Source of the DNA: an uncultured Planctomycetaceae bacterium
Lineage (GTDB): Bacteria; Planctomycetota; Planctomycetia; Pirellulales; UBA1268
Length of the DNA stretch: 33,890 nt
Assembly: GCA_937926325.1 (NCBI GenBank)
Contig: CALAZQ010000087.1
Span: forward strand, 1-33,890
Reading direction: 5' to 3'
Shown: in pieces, positions 1-9,600 of the stretch
Position numbering within the stretch: position 1 is the stretch's first letter
Layout: each line of letters begins with the position of its first letter
Position numbers and translations under genes: made by a program
The notes under the pieces: generated by a model
What the model was told of the DNA's origin: nothing
What the model saw: the letters and a program-made list of their open reading frames with translations, nothing else
Databases searched by the model: none

Positions 1-49
1 ACGCACAGTCAAACCTGCTGCCTGTCCAGTCGCTGCCGCTCCTGGCTTC

Positions 50-62
50 CGGTGAGTCACCG
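50..62. repeat. Perfect inverted repeat beside repeat copy 1
   Basis: CGGTGA-G-TCACCG is a perfect 6-bp inverted repeat around one central base, 17 bp before the dispersed repeat. The rest of bases 1-79 shows no recognisable gene. It may belong to the 3' region of a gene lying to the left of the window, but this cannot be decided here. Confidence 0.35.
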
Positions 63-79
63 ACGCACTCACGCTGGAT

Positions 80-163
80 GAGGTGAGGGGGTCGGTGAAT
101 GCTCGAGGAGCGTGGGGCGTATCCTCGCCCCGCGACAAGACCTTCACCGCCCCCGAACCGGTG
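80..163 (+). repeat. Dispersed hairpin repeat, copy 1 of 3
   Basis: First of three related intergenic copies, all in the same orientation. It holds two tandem inverted repeats: GCTC-GAG-GAGC at 101-111 (extendable to six pairs with one T.G) and GGGGCG-TATCCT-CGCCCC at 114-131. A conserved tail follows (CGCGAC, then AGAC, then a run of C). It lies just downstream of the stop codon of the minus-strand KAS-like gene, in the opposite sense. Function unknown. It could be a 3'-end processing or termination element, a REP-like element, or the remnant of a small mobile element. Confidence 0.8.
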
Positions 164-175
164 ACTACCGCATGC

Positions 176-191
176 GGCGGCCTAGGCCGCC
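176..191. repeat. 16-bp perfect palindrome over the KAS stop codon
   Basis: GGCGGCCT/AGGCCGCC is a perfect 16-bp palindrome that contains the stop codon of the minus-strand KAS-like gene. In RNA it could form a short GC stem, but no T-run follows, so a classical intrinsic terminator is not supported. Confidence 0.5.
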
Positions 192-1300
192 TGGATGCGT
201 TGCAGGTCGTGATGCGGCGTGGACCGCAGCAGGACGCAGCCCCGGAGCACCTCCGGCCGCCCGGGGCTGCCGACGGCCGCGGTCGGGCAGGCAATCAGAC
301 CGCCGAGGCGGTTCCAGGTTTCCCGGAGGGCGAAGGGAATCGAGCAGCCGCTGACATTGCCGGCCCGCTGGGTCAGGCCGTTGATCAGTTCACCGCCGAC
401 GCCATACTCCTCGAGCTTCATGCCGGTGAACCGGACGATGCCGGAACCGGCCTGATGGGGCACCACAAAGTCAACCGCATCCCCGGGGAGGTCGACGGCT
501 GTCAGGGCCTGGGCCACGGCATCAGACATCTGGCGGGGGGCGGTTTCGGCGATCGCCATGCCGTCCAGGGTATAGACGATGCGGCTGCCGTCGTGGCACC
601 GGCCACCGTCGGGCGTCGGCACCGGCACATCCTGCCGCTGCTGAAAATCAAATGCCGGCTGCTCGATCGGCTCACGGCGGGCGTCGGCATGCAGCAGTTC
701 AAAGTGGGGCGGGTGGCGACGGCTGGAAAGCGGTGCCAGTAGTGTTGCCGAGGCCATGTCACCGAACAGGCCGGCTGTCTGGGTGCAGGCATAGTCGGTG
801 ATCCGGCTGATCCGGCTGGCCACCACGACCAGAATGTACTCATCGGCTGCCAGCTGCAGCCGCGGCGCCCAGCGTCGTTCCACCAGGGAGAGGGCCCGGC
901 TGTAGCCACAGCAGAACCAGTTCAGCCCGACGGTTCGGGCATGGCCCAGACCGAGCTGCCGGGCGAGCTGCCGGGCCGCCAGGCTGGGCCGCTCCCGCCG
1001 GGCCTCGGCGGCTGCGAGGTAGCGGCCGGCCACTGATGGCGGCAGCAGTGACGGTGACGCAAACATGATGCCGCGACACTGGGCCAGGTCGCAGCCGGTC
1101 TCGGCCTGGAGCCGGCGGACGGCCCGAATGCCCATGGTCACCTCGTCCTCGAGGGAAATGCCCCGAGACTCGATGCCGGTGTGGCGGCTGAACTTGCGGG
1201 GCATCTCGGGGCCGAACCAGGCGTTCGGCAATTCCCAGCTCGGGCGGTGCACCGTGATGGCTGAAATTCCGAGCGATGCAGGGGGTGTCTGCCTGTCCAT
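182..1300 (-). CDS. 3-oxoacyl-ACP synthase III (KAS III/FabH)-like protein
   Basis: A 372-residue thiolase-fold condensing enzyme. The FabH-type catalytic residues are visible in order: Cys130 in LNWFCCGYSRAL, His282 in PHQAGSGIVRF and Asn315 in GNVSGCSIPFAL. Family members condense an acyl thioester with malonyl-ACP or a related donor. The usual small residue after the catalytic Cys is a second Cys here. A Pro-rich, divergent N-terminus and an insertion around 195-240 differ from housekeeping FabH. No fab, acp or other lipid genes are adjacent, so it is more likely a paralogue for a secondary product or specialised lipid than the main initiating enzyme. The ATG at 1300 is used, and the gene is divergent from the one at 1425. 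The specific substrate cannot be told. Confidence 0.85.
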   Translation of the reverse strand: MDRQTPPASLGISAITVHRPSWELPNAWFGPEMPRKFSRHTGIESRGISLEDEVTMGIRAVRRLQAETGCDLAQCRGIMFASPSLLPPSVAGRYLAAAEARRERPSLAARQLARQLGLGHARTVGLNWFCCGYSRALSLVERRWAPRLQLAADEYILVVVASRISRITDYACTQTAGLFGDMASATLLAPLSSRRHPPHFELLHADARREPIEQPAFDFQQRQDVPVPTPDGGRCHDGSRIVYTLDGMAIAETAPRQMSDAVAQALTAVDLPGDAVDFVVPHQAGSGIVRFTGMKLEEYGVGGELINGLTQRAGNVSGCSIPFALRETWNRLGGLIACPTAAVGSPGRPEVLRGCVLLRSTPHHDLQRIQAA

Positions 1301-1409
1301 AGGATTTTCTAAACGGGGAAGCCGGCGGATGCGAGGCGGGATTCTGCCGATCAGCTGGCGGTGAAACCAGCCGAAAAAACGCCGCCAGACGGCAGCGGGG
1401 GAAACCAGA

Positions 1410-1418
1410 TGGCATACT
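1410..1418 (+). promoter_or_regulatory. Possible extended -10 element
   Basis: TGGCATACT resembles an extended -10 (TGN plus a hexamer with four of six TATAAT matches). Transcription would begin near 1425, which is the GTG chosen below. If the element is real, that GTG is leaderless or translation starts at the ATG at 1497. Confidence 0.3.
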
Positions 1419-1424
1419 TTCTTC

Positions 1425-2108
1425 GTGAGTACCCTCGATTACTCGCCCACGCAAATTTCCGTGGAAAACAGCTCCCCCCTCCAGCCGACGGTTTTCATGG
1501 CCCGGGTCGCTATCGTCGCCATCGTGATTGCCGGATTTTTCGTGACCGGCGACATTTCCCTCGTGCTCATGGGGGGGCGGCGGGCAGTCCGCACCGTGGC
1601 AGGCTGGCCGCACCAGATCACTGGCTGGTTCGCTCCGGGAAACGAGGCCCCGGCGGCCCCGGCAGCCAGCCCCGCACCAGTCGCGCCGCCAGCCTCACCG
1701 CCAGCCACGCAGAGGCCAGCGGCACCGAGCATTCCCGCAGCCGCCACCAGATCCGCCCGAATCAGTGAACTGAGCCCGGGGGACCGCCTGCTGGTCTGGT
1801 GTGGTGGCGACGGGCCCACCAGCATGCCGGAATTGGTGGCGATCGACCTGATCGATCCGGCGAAGGGAGAGGCCCTGCTTTCCCGGCAGCTCGACCCCCG
1901 GGCCGAGCTGCCGGAATTGGAAACCGCGGCCGGTCAGACGCCCACGCGGGTGGTGCTGGAGGCGGCCGTCATCGAGCAGGCTGAGACCGTCTCATTTCGG
2001 CTGGTTGCAGCAGGACCGGCAGTGCGACCGGCGGGCTTCGGCCAGCCGCTGTTCGAGCGGCCGCACATCGGTCCGGTCCGCGCCGTCTTGGCTGTCCGGC
2101 GACCTTAA
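1425..2108 (+). CDS. Hypothetical membrane-anchored protein with Ala/Pro-rich linker
   Basis: A 227-residue protein of unknown function. It has a hydrophobic segment at about residues 26-50, a low-complexity Ala/Pro linker at about 74-105, and a small mixed C-terminal domain from about residue 110 (SPGDRLLVWCGGDGP onward). This suggests a single-span anchor with a soluble domain on one side. The start is uncertain. The GTG at 1425 gives this length. The ATG at 1497 (residue 25) would put the membrane segment right at the N-terminus and leave a 5' leader after the possible promoter. Neither has a clear ribosome binding site. It converges with rpsA, with eight bases between the two stops. Confidence 0.6.
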   Translation: MSTLDYSPTQISVENSSPLQPTVFMARVAIVAIVIAGFFVTGDISLVLMGGRRAVRTVAGWPHQITGWFAPGNEAPAAPAASPAPVAPPASPPATQRPAAPSIPAAATRSARISELSPGDRLLVWCGGDGPTSMPELVAIDLIDPAKGEALLSRQLDPRAELPELETAAGQTPTRVVLEAAVIEQAETVSFRLVAAGPAVRPAGFGQPLFERPHIGPVRAVLAVRRP

Positions 2109-2116
2109 ACGCTCAA

Positions 2117-3805
2117 TCAGCCACCCGAGGTCTCTGCGGCCGATGCATCGACTGTGGAGTCGACCTGCTTGCGTGACAGGCCGATCTTTCGCTCGTCGGT
2201 ATCAACCCTGAGGATTTTGACCTCGATCGGGTCGCCCACCTGCACCAGCTCTTCCGCATTCTCGATCTTGTCGTCCGACAGTTCCGAGATGTGTAGCAGC
2301 CCCTCGAGCCCATCTTCGAGCCCGACAAACACACCGAAGTTGGTGATCTTGGTGATGGTGCCGTTGACGACATCGCCCACCTTGTAGCGGTCGGGGATGT
2401 CGCCGGTCCAGGGGTCCTCCTGCATCTGCTTCAGGCCGAGGGCGATCCGCCGCCGCTGCTGATCGACCGACAGCACCTTGCACTCGACCTCCTGGCCCTT
2501 GTCGACCACCTCGCTGGGATGCGTGACCTTGCGGGTCCAGGACATGTCGGTGACGTGCAGCAGGCCATCGATGCCTTCGTCGATTTCGATGAAGGCCCCA
2601 TAATTGGTGAGGTTGCGAACCACACCCTTGACGATGGCACCCGGCGGATAGTCGGCGGCCACCTTCTCCCAGGGGTTCTGCTGGGTCTGCTTCATCCCCA
2701 GCGAAATCTCCTGCTTTTCCTGGTTGATCGCCAGCACGACCACGTCGACGACGTCGCCGGGGCCCACCAGTTCGCTCGGATGACTGACCCGCTTGGTCCA
2801 GCTCATCTCACTGATGTGGACCAGCCCTTCGACGCCATCCTCAAGCTTGACGAAGGCGCCGTAGCTCATCACGTTGACGACCTCGCCCTTGCAGACCGTG
2901 TCGACCGGGTACTTGTCGGCCACCTTCGCCCAGGGGCTCGGGGTTCGCTGCTTCATGCCGAGTGCGATCTTCTCGCGTTCCCGGTCGATGTGCAGCACCT
3001 GGACCTCGACCTCTTGGTCGATCGAGACCATCTCGCTGGGATGACCGATGCGGCCCCAGCTCATGTCGGTGATGTGCAGCAGGCCGTCGATGCCACCCAG
3101 ATCGACGAAGGCGCCGAAGTCGGCGATGTTCTTGACGATACCGCGGCGGACCTGGCCCACCTCGAGCGTCTCCATCAACTGCTTCTTCCGCTCATCGCGT
3201 TCCTGCTCGATGAGGGCCCGACGCGAAACGACGATGTTCCGCCGTGCCTCATCAATTTTCAGCACCAGGCACTGAATGGCGCGGTTGCAATAGTCGCCGA
3301 TATCGGCCGGCCGACGGATATCGACCTGGCTGGCGGGCAGGAAGACGTTGACCCCCGAGATATCAACCAGCAGGCCGCCCTTGATCTTGCGGAGCACGAA
3401 GCCGGTGACAACGTCCCCCTCGTGGACACTCGACATGACCCGCAGCCAGTCTTCGATCCGCCGGGCCTTCCGCTTCGACAGCGTGATCAGCCCGCGATGC
3501 TCATCGAGGCTGGCCTCTTCAATGTCCTCGAGCAACACCTTGACCAGATCACCGATCTGCGGCTCGGGCTCGTTTTCGTCCCACTCATTCCGTGGAATGT
3601 GCCCTTCGCTCTTGTAGCCCACGTCAACCAGCACGAACTCGTTGTCAACCCGCAGGATCTTGCCCTCGACGACCGAATTGACCGACAGGGAAGGTGCCAG
3701 GCCGATGTCATAGTCGGCGGTCTCACTGCCTCCCATTGCCAGTTCAATTTCCTGATCGAGTTCGTCTCCTGTATCAAGTTCACGGATGAGATTGCGGTTG
3801 ACCAT
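2117..3805 (-). CDS. rpsA: 30S ribosomal protein S1
   Basis: A 562-residue S1 with six OB-fold S1 domains at about residues 42-113, 126-197, 214-286, 299-373, 386-460 and 473-547. Domains 3-6 carry the well-conserved GAFV/GLLHI(S/T)(D/E)MSW cores, and domains 1-2 are more divergent, as expected for the ribosome-binding half. S1 binds mRNA 5' regions and helps weakly structured or poorly SD-marked messages onto the 30S subunit, which fits the weak SD sequences in this window. I chose ATG 3805 over the longer frame reaching 3934. The longer N-terminus is Pro-rich and unlike S1, and a -10-like element at 3906-3914 would put the transcript start inside that extension. The gene stands alone, with no cmk or ihfB beside it. 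Confidence 0.95.
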   Translation of the reverse strand: MVNRNLIRELDTGDELDQEIELAMGGSETADYDIGLAPSLSVNSVVEGKILRVDNEFVLVDVGYKSEGHIPRNEWDENEPEPQIGDLVKVLLEDIEEASLDEHRGLITLSKRKARRIEDWLRVMSSVHEGDVVTGFVLRKIKGGLLVDISGVNVFLPASQVDIRRPADIGDYCNRAIQCLVLKIDEARRNIVVSRRALIEQERDERKKQLMETLEVGQVRRGIVKNIADFGAFVDLGGIDGLLHITDMSWGRIGHPSEMVSIDQEVEVQVLHIDREREKIALGMKQRTPSPWAKVADKYPVDTVCKGEVVNVMSYGAFVKLEDGVEGLVHISEMSWTKRVSHPSELVGPGDVVDVVVLAINQEKQEISLGMKQTQQNPWEKVAADYPPGAIVKGVVRNLTNYGAFIEIDEGIDGLLHVTDMSWTRKVTHPSEVVDKGQEVECKVLSVDQQRRRIALGLKQMQEDPWTGDIPDRYKVGDVVNGTITKITNFGVFVGLEDGLEGLLHISELSDDKIENAEELVQVGDPIEVKILRVDTDERKIGLSRKQVDSTVDASAAETSGG

Positions 3806-3905
3806 GCGTTCGGGGGGAGGGGGGTGGGAAGGAACAAAAACCGAGGCCTCGGCGAGGCCATCACGGCGGTCTGCAGGGCGATTGACGCCATCGACCGAGC
3901 CCGGC

Positions 3906-3914
3906 AGTCTATCA
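3906..3914 (-). promoter_or_regulatory. Extended -10-like element upstream of rpsA
   Basis: On the minus strand the bases read TGATAGACT, matching TGNTANNNT. The predicted transcript start near 3899 leaves a leader of roughly 95 nt before ATG 3805. No good -35 is visible at the expected spacing. Confidence 0.45.
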
Positions 3915-4055
3915 TCCCCGCTGGTGGTGAACAATCGAGTTCCCCGGTACCGATCCGCCGTGTCGGCCCGCTGAATCGCTTGCCCATTCCCCCCAGACCG
4001 TTTTCGGCGGCCGTCGACTTCCCCCGGCGGAAGCGAGTGTCCGATCCCTCCTGGT

Positions 4056-5060
4056 ATGACGGTAGTTCCCTCCAGATCGTGGCCCGCGTCACCGCTGAAT
4101 CGCCGGACCGTCGTCGGGGCGTTCCTGGCGGGCCTGGGCGGAGCGGCAGCGCCCCGGCTGACCCGCGGGCAGTTCGTGGAAGACCGCCCGAAGGCGGCGG
4201 CTCCCCGGCTTGGTGGCCTTGGGAAGCTCCGCTACCGGGTCGGCCTGCGGGTGGTCGCCGAGGGTGGCCCCTGCCGCGACATCTATGCCACGCTGCCGGT
4301 GCCGACCGACTGGCCGGAGCAGCGGGTCAGGCTGGTTGATGAGGACACCTCGACCGACGTTCGCCGGATCAGGTTTCGCGACCTCCCGGGGGCCGCCCGG
4401 CAGCTGATCGTCAAAATCCCGGACCTTCCGGCCGGTCGCGAAGCCCGGGCCATCCTGACCTATGAACTGGAGCGAGCGGCGATTCTCGCCCCCACTGAAA
4501 CCGCCGGCCTCAGGCCACCGCCCCGGACCGATCGCAGCCTGCGGGCTTTTTTCGGAACCAGTCCCTTCATCGAGAGCCGGCATCCGAAAATCGTCAAACT
4601 GGCCCGGCAGGTCACCGCCGGCCGGGAGGGCTGGGACGCGGTTGAAGCGATCTATGACACCGTGCGGGAGCGGGTCGAATATCGGAACGGCGAGCTCAAA
4701 GGGGCTGCCCGGGCCCTGGCCGACGGCTGGGGCGACTGCGAGGAACTCACCTGCCTGTTCATCGCCATGGCCCGGGCGACCGGCGTCCCTGCTCGCACCG
4801 TCTGGGTTGAGGGACACTGCTACCCGGAGTTCTACCTCGTTGACGGTGATGGCGAGGGCTACTGGTATCCCTGCCAGGCCGCGGGCAGCCGGGCCTTTGG
4901 CAGCATGCCCGATCGGCTGCCCATCCTGCAGAAAGGCGACGATTTTCGCGACCCCGACCGACCGGGCAAAAGCCTGCGGTATCTGTCGGAGTTCATCCGC
5001 GGCTCGGCCATCGGTGGCGGGGGCTCACCGCGGGTCATCTGGGTGCGGGAAGCAGCCTAG
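4056..5060 (+). CDS. Tat-exported transglutaminase-like domain protein
   Basis: A 334-residue protein. Residues 14-30 (LNRRTVVGAFLAGLGG) form a twin-arginine-type signal, so it is probably exported folded. The C-terminal half is a transglutaminase/protease-like core. Cys228 lies in GWGDCEELTCLF and His254 in VEGHCYPEFYL. The third position, usually an Asp in a DPT-like motif, reads YWYPCQ here, so the canonical Asp is not obvious. Such proteins act as peptidases or isopeptide enzymes, or lack known activity. The middle region (55-165) is a beta-rich domain. ATG 4056 is the first start that includes the Tat signal. The gene is divergent from rpsA across 250 bp and convergent with the isomerase gene, 42 bp apart. 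Confidence 0.8.
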   Translation: MTVVPSRSWPASPLNRRTVVGAFLAGLGGAAAPRLTRGQFVEDRPKAAAPRLGGLGKLRYRVGLRVVAEGGPCRDIYATLPVPTDWPEQRVRLVDEDTSTDVRRIRFRDLPGAARQLIVKIPDLPAGREARAILTYELERAAILAPTETAGLRPPPRTDRSLRAFFGTSPFIESRHPKIVKLARQVTAGREGWDAVEAIYDTVRERVEYRNGELKGAARALADGWGDCEELTCLFIAMARATGVPARTVWVEGHCYPEFYLVDGDGEGYWYPCQAAGSRAFGSMPDRLPILQKGDDFRDPDRPGKSLRYLSEFIRGSAIGGGGSPRVIWVREAA

Positions 5061-5102
5061 GGCCGCGGTCGGGTCGGCTGCGGCCACCAAGCGGACCAAC
5101 GC

Positions 5103-6083
5103 TCAGGATGCTGTCGCCGGCTGGCTCGCCTCGGTTTTTGCTTCCTGCCCGCCGGGGGTTTTCTCGCCTTCGTCCGACCCATCCGACTGCTCGTCGTCGG
5201 TCATGGCCGGCACGAACCAGCGAGGAACAATCGGCAGGTCGGCATCCCGCCAGATCGCTTCAAGTTGTTCGCCGGCCCGCCGGACAATCCGCTCGCGTCC
5301 GGTGCCTTTGAGGGTGGCCCGCGCCGCACAGGGGGTGACCGGTCCCTCAAAACCGGCGGCCGCCGCAGCCTGAAGGATTGCGACGCTGTTGATCACCCCG
5401 GTGTCGCCCGGCATCAGCCGTTGATTGGCAATCAGGTCTGCCGGGGGCACCTCAGCCGGCGCATCGGACAGCCGAACCTCCACCAGCTTGCCAGCCGGCA
5501 GCTGCGAAATGACCGCGGGCGTCTCGCCGGTCAGATGCAGGGCCCAGCCGTCCACCACCGCCCCGACCGTCGCGTGACAGCTGGCGACCAGGCCGATGAG
5601 GCCCTCATAGGTATGCACAAACTGGTGGGCCAGGCCGGCCCGGAACTCAGCCTCTGGCTGAATCGCCAAGCCGATCATGATGCCATGCTGGGCAGCCAAG
5701 CTGCCGATGGCCTCGAGCCGCGTCCGGTGAAGTTCAAAACAGTCTTTGAAGGCAAGTTCATCGGAGCCGGCCACGAGGGTGGTCACGGCTCGGCTGCATT
5801 CCGCTGCCGCCGTCATTTCCAGGATCTTGGGCAGCCGTTCCATCTCGGCATTGAAGGTGGCCTCATCACCGCTGAGCGTGACGGGCAGGCGAATCGCCGA
5901 GGCCTTCAGCCGGGCACTGACCATCAGCCGTCGAGCGTGGTCAACCCCATAGATTTCCGCCTGCTGACAGAAGTCGAGGATGTCGATATCCATCCCGTCA
6001 AAGCCGAACGACAGGGCGAGTTCAATCAATTCGCTGGGGCGGCCGGAGAGCGGCAGGCCGACGGTGCTGAGATTCCGGTACAC
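5103..6083 (-). CDS. Sugar phosphate isomerase/epimerase-like TIM-barrel protein
   Basis: A 326-residue protein of the xylose isomerase-like/AP endonuclease 2 TIM-barrel superfamily. Visible signs are the opening strand (NLSTVGLPLSG), GFDGMDIDI for strand 2, a central HGIMIGLAIQPE strand and VGAVVDGWALHL near the middle, with VRLSDAP and GDTGVIN later. Members isomerise sugars or cyclitols with a divalent metal. Here some typical metal-binding Glu/His positions look changed (for example IQPE where IENH or LEPH is common), so catalytic activity is uncertain. The C-terminal 35 residues are a charged, low-complexity tail. The start is GTG 6083, with a GAGGAG sequence inside a small inverted repeat (6088-6100) just upstream. 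Confidence 0.75.
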   Translation of the reverse strand: MYRNLSTVGLPLSGRPSELIELALSFGFDGMDIDILDFCQQAEIYGVDHARRLMVSARLKASAIRLPVTLSGDEATFNAEMERLPKILEMTAAAECSRAVTTLVAGSDELAFKDCFELHRTRLEAIGSLAAQHGIMIGLAIQPEAEFRAGLAHQFVHTYEGLIGLVASCHATVGAVVDGWALHLTGETPAVISQLPAGKLVEVRLSDAPAEVPPADLIANQRLMPGDTGVINSVAILQAAAAAGFEGPVTPCAARATLKGTGRERIVRRAGEQLEAIWRDADLPIVPRWFVPAMTDDEQSDGSDEGEKTPGGQEAKTEASQPATAS

Positions 6084-6087
6084 GAAG

Positions 6088-6100
6088 CGAGGACTCCTCG
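6088..6100. repeat. Small inverted repeat over the isomerase SD region
   Basis: CGAGGA-C-TCCTCG is a perfect 6-bp inverted repeat. Read on the minus strand it contains the GAGGAG that could serve as the ribosome binding site for GTG 6083. A four-pair stem could partly mask that site. Confidence 0.35.
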
Positions 6101-6489
6101 AAAAACGTTGAACGCCACCCTGTAGACGCGGGAGGCGGCTGGGAAACGGACGGGCCGACGACCCGCGGCCCCGCAGTATGACTGAACGCCGGCCATTTTT
6201 GAAGCGGCCCCGGGCCGTCCGGGGTGAAAGGGGGCCGGCGGCCTACGGGCGACCGCACTTTTGGCGATACCGGCTGCCGGATGGAGGTCACTCGTTGCCG
6301 GTGATCGCCGCGAAGAGTTTCTTCGACGACGGTTGACCGCTCCGCACCACTGCCTCGCAGCGCCGCATTTCGCCGCAGGCAGCAGCAACATGCCCGGGCG
6401 TTTCGGGGCAGATGTCTCAGGCTGCGACGACAATCTCGCTTTCTTGGGCCCCCGGCTTAAAGTTCGGCGACGGCACAGAAAATGCCTCG

Positions 6490-6502
6490 CACGACAGTCG
6501 TG
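6490..6502. promoter_or_regulatory. Palindromic possible operator upstream of subtilase
   Basis: CACGAC-A-GTCGTG is a perfect 6-bp inverted repeat with one central base, 117 bp before ATG 6619. It has the size of a dimeric regulator site. No regulator can be assigned. Confidence 0.3.
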
Positions 6503-6618
6503 TCGATCGCATGTCGCCCGGCGTGGTCCGCCTGAAGACGAGCAACAGGCCCCGCGAAGCAGCCAAGCCTCAGCACCACTTTTGTTTCTACGAGCCATCC
6601 CGCAGAAAGGTTCCGGCC

Positions 6619-9600
6619 ATGAACAGCCTTTTCTCCTCTCGCTCGCATCGCAGCCGCCAGCGACTCACCCGCACCGCGGCGGGGCGGCGTTCCACCGGCC
6701 GGCTCCGCGCGACCCTCGAACGACTCGAGGAGCGACGGCTCCTCACCGTCAGCCCCTCAGACTACGACAGCGTCTCGGCTGAATGGTTCACCATGATCAA
6801 TGAACCACTGTTGCCGCAGGCTGCCGACACCGGGGGATCAGCCACCGACTGGTTCGGTGCCGATAGCGTGACTGAAGACAGCCCCGGTGCCGGCGGCGGG
6901 GCCGGCTGGATTGTCCGGCTCTCGCCGCAGACGCTCGAAACGGTGACCCGGGTGGCCGATGCCGTCGGCCTGTTCGCCGCCGCTCCGGGGCTGCGAGTGC
7001 TCGGTGGCCTCGGCCTGCCGGGGCAGCTGCTGCTGGAGGCGAGTGCCGCGGCCGATGCGGTGCTCTCAATGCTTGCCAGCCAGGGAATCGTCTCGGCCTA
7101 TGAGCCCAACCTGCCGATTTCGGTGTCGGCCCTTACCGCCTCGTCGACCCCCGATGACCCCCGCTATGGTGACCTGTACGGCCTGCACAACACCGGCCAG
7201 AGCGGTGGCACCGCCGATGCCGACATCGACGCCCCCGAAGCCTGGCAGGTGAGCACGGGCTCGCGGGATGTGATTGTCGGCGTGGTCGACACCGGGATCG
7301 ATTACACCCATCCCGATCTGGCCGCCAACATCTGGGTGAACCCGGGTGAGATCGCCGGCAACGGCATCGATGATGATGGCAACGGCTTCGTTGACGATGT
7401 TCACGGCTACGACTTCGTCAACAACGATGGCGATCCCTTTGATGACAACGGCCATGGCACCCACTGTGCGGGCACGATCGGCGGGGTGGGGAACAACGGC
7501 ACCGGTGTCGTGGGGGTGAACTGGGATGTCTCACTGATGGGACTGAAGTTTCTGTCAGCGGACGGCTCCGGCTCGACCTCCGATGCCATTCAGGCGATCA
7601 ACTACGCCACGATGATGCGGACGCAGTACGGGCATAACATCCGCGTGACCAGCAACAGCTGGGGGGGCGGCGGCTCCAGCGACGCCATGCGGCAGGCGAT
7701 CGAAGCGGGAGCGGCGGCCGACATTCTGTTTGTCGCGGCTGCCGGCAACGACGGCGCCGACAACGATGCCAACCCGCAGTACCCGGCCTCGTATCTCAGT
7801 GAAGCGGTGGTGTCGGTGGCGGCGACCGACCGCAATGACGCCCTGGCCAGCTTCAGCAATTATGGGGCCACGAGTGTCGACCTGGCGGCGCCCGGGGCCG
7901 GCATTGTCAGCACGGTGCCCGGCGGGGGTTATGCCTCGTACAGCGGCACGAGCATGGCCACGCCCCACGTGGCCGGGGCTGCGGCGTTGGCCCTCGCGGT
8001 CGACCCGAGCCTGTCGGTGGCTGATCTCAAGACCGCCCTGCTGAGCACCGTCGACGGGGTCAGCGGGCTGACCGGCAAGCTGCTCACCGGCGGCCGGCTC
8101 AACGCGGGCACGCTGCTTGCAAGCCTGTCGAGTGAGCCGGCGCCGCCGGCGGCGCCGGCCACGCTCTCAGCGAGCGATGGCACCAACCTGGGCGGTATCC
8201 AGGTTGCCTGGAGCAGTTCACTGTTTGCCGACAGCTACACGCTCTACCGGGGTGAATCGGCTGATCCCACCACCGCGACCGTCCTCGCCGACGGGCTGAC
8301 GGGAACCACCTATCTCGACTCGGCGGCGGCCATCGACAGCGTCTATCACTACTGGGTGACGGCCACCAACGACCTCGGCACCAGCCCGTTGAGTGCCTCC
8401 GACAGCGGCTTCCATGCCGCCAGCCGCTCACCCAATGACGCCTTTGCCGACCGCTTCGTGCTGGAGGGCATCGCCCCAACGGCGACCGGCACGAATGTCG
8501 ATGCCACGGCCGAGCCCGGCGAGCCAGTCCACCACGGTGTCGGTGGCGGCAAGAGTGTCTGGTGGACCTGGACCGCACCGGCTGCAGGGACTGTGGTGAT
8601 CGAGACAGCCGGAAGTGACGTTGACACGGTGCTGGCGGTCTATGACGGCAGCGAGGGCGCGAACCTGACCCGGCTGGTCAGCAACGACGACATCGACTAT
8701 GGCGTTGTGCTTCAAAGCCGGGTGACGTTCCCGACTGTGGCGGGCAAGACCTATCAGATCGCCGTCGATGGCTGGGGGGGTGAGGTCGGTTCGATCTCAC
8801 TCGGCGTTTCCCTCGACGCCCCCGAGCCACCTGCACCGATTACCGGCATCGACCTGAGTGGAAGCAGCGTGGCGGAAAACCTGCCGGCCGGAACCGAGGT
8901 GGGGAGCCTCACTGCAGCCGGCGGCAGCGGTGGGGTCGCCTTCGCGTTGGTGGCGGGCGAAGGCGATGCCGACAACGGCCTGTTCACGATCGCCGGGGGA
9001 CAGTTGCGGACAGCGGCGGTCTTCGACTTTGAGGCCCAGCCAACGAGGACCATTCGGGTGGGGGCAACCGATGAGGCTGGGCAGACAGTTGAGCAGGTCT
9101 TCCAGATCGCTGTCACCGATGTCGCCGAGGGACTGCTGGTTGAGCAGTTCACCGCCGGCCGGGATGGCGTCACCGTCGGCTTCGATGGGCCGCTCGACCT
9201 GACGAACCTCGACCTGCACAACCGGGCGGCGGCGACAGCGGATCTCGACGTCACCCTGGTCGATGCTGCCGGTGGCCTCGTTGAGGCGGCACTCGCCGTC
9301 GATGCCGCCGGCGATGGCTTCCGGCTGGTCGTCAACAATGGCCTGCTGGCGGCGGGCGACTACACCCTGACGATTCGCAGTGGTGAAGCGGGCGTGGTCG
9401 CCGCTGATGGCCGGCTGCTTGACGGCGATGGTGATGGTGTCGGCGGGGACGACTTCGTCACCAGCTTCACCGTCGAGCCGTTGCCGGCCGGGACAGCTGT
9501 CGTCGGGGTGCCGGGCTTCTTTGAGGATGCCGGCCAGGAGGTCAACCTGCCGGCGGTCGCCAGCGGCGGTATTCCGGTCATCGTCACCGCGCCGGAAGGG

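Larger units (their letters stand above)
6084..6618. other. 535-bp gene-free region between divergent genes
   Basis: No convincing gene is seen between the isomerase start (6083) and the subtilase ATG (6619). An open frame extends the subtilase back to 6412, but that extension is not protein-like. Visible structure: a GC hairpin CCCCGG-GCCGT-CCGGGG at 6208-6224, and a perfect inverted repeat CACGAC-A-GTCGTG at 6490-6502 that could be an operator for the subtilase. No clear -35/-10 pair stands out. A long 5' leader for the subtilase mRNA is possible. Confidence 0.5.

Noticed and set aside
83..742. A 219-codon plus-strand frame starting inside repeat copy 1
   Set aside because: It overlaps the KAS-like gene on the other strand. 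The shared ARG.xGVSSPRD peptide comes from the repeat, and copy 3 breaks the frame.
3806..3934. N-terminal extension of rpsA to 3934
   Set aside because: The extra residues are Pro-rich and not S1-like, and the -10-like element lies within them.
4052..4060. TGGTATGAC as a promoter element for the transglutaminase-like gene
   Set aside because: It overlaps the start codon and would place the transcript start after ATG 4056. The Tat signal requires translation from this ATG, so the match is probably chance.
2519..4339. A 606-codon open frame antisense to rpsA
   Set aside because: The opposite strand encodes a clear six-domain S1 protein. The antisense frame has no recognisable domain and is expected from GC-rich codon bias.
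6412..6618. N-terminal extension of the subtilase to 6412
   Set aside because: The true export leader begins at ATG 6619 with its basic stretch and LEERRLL. The upstream residues look like noncoding sequence.
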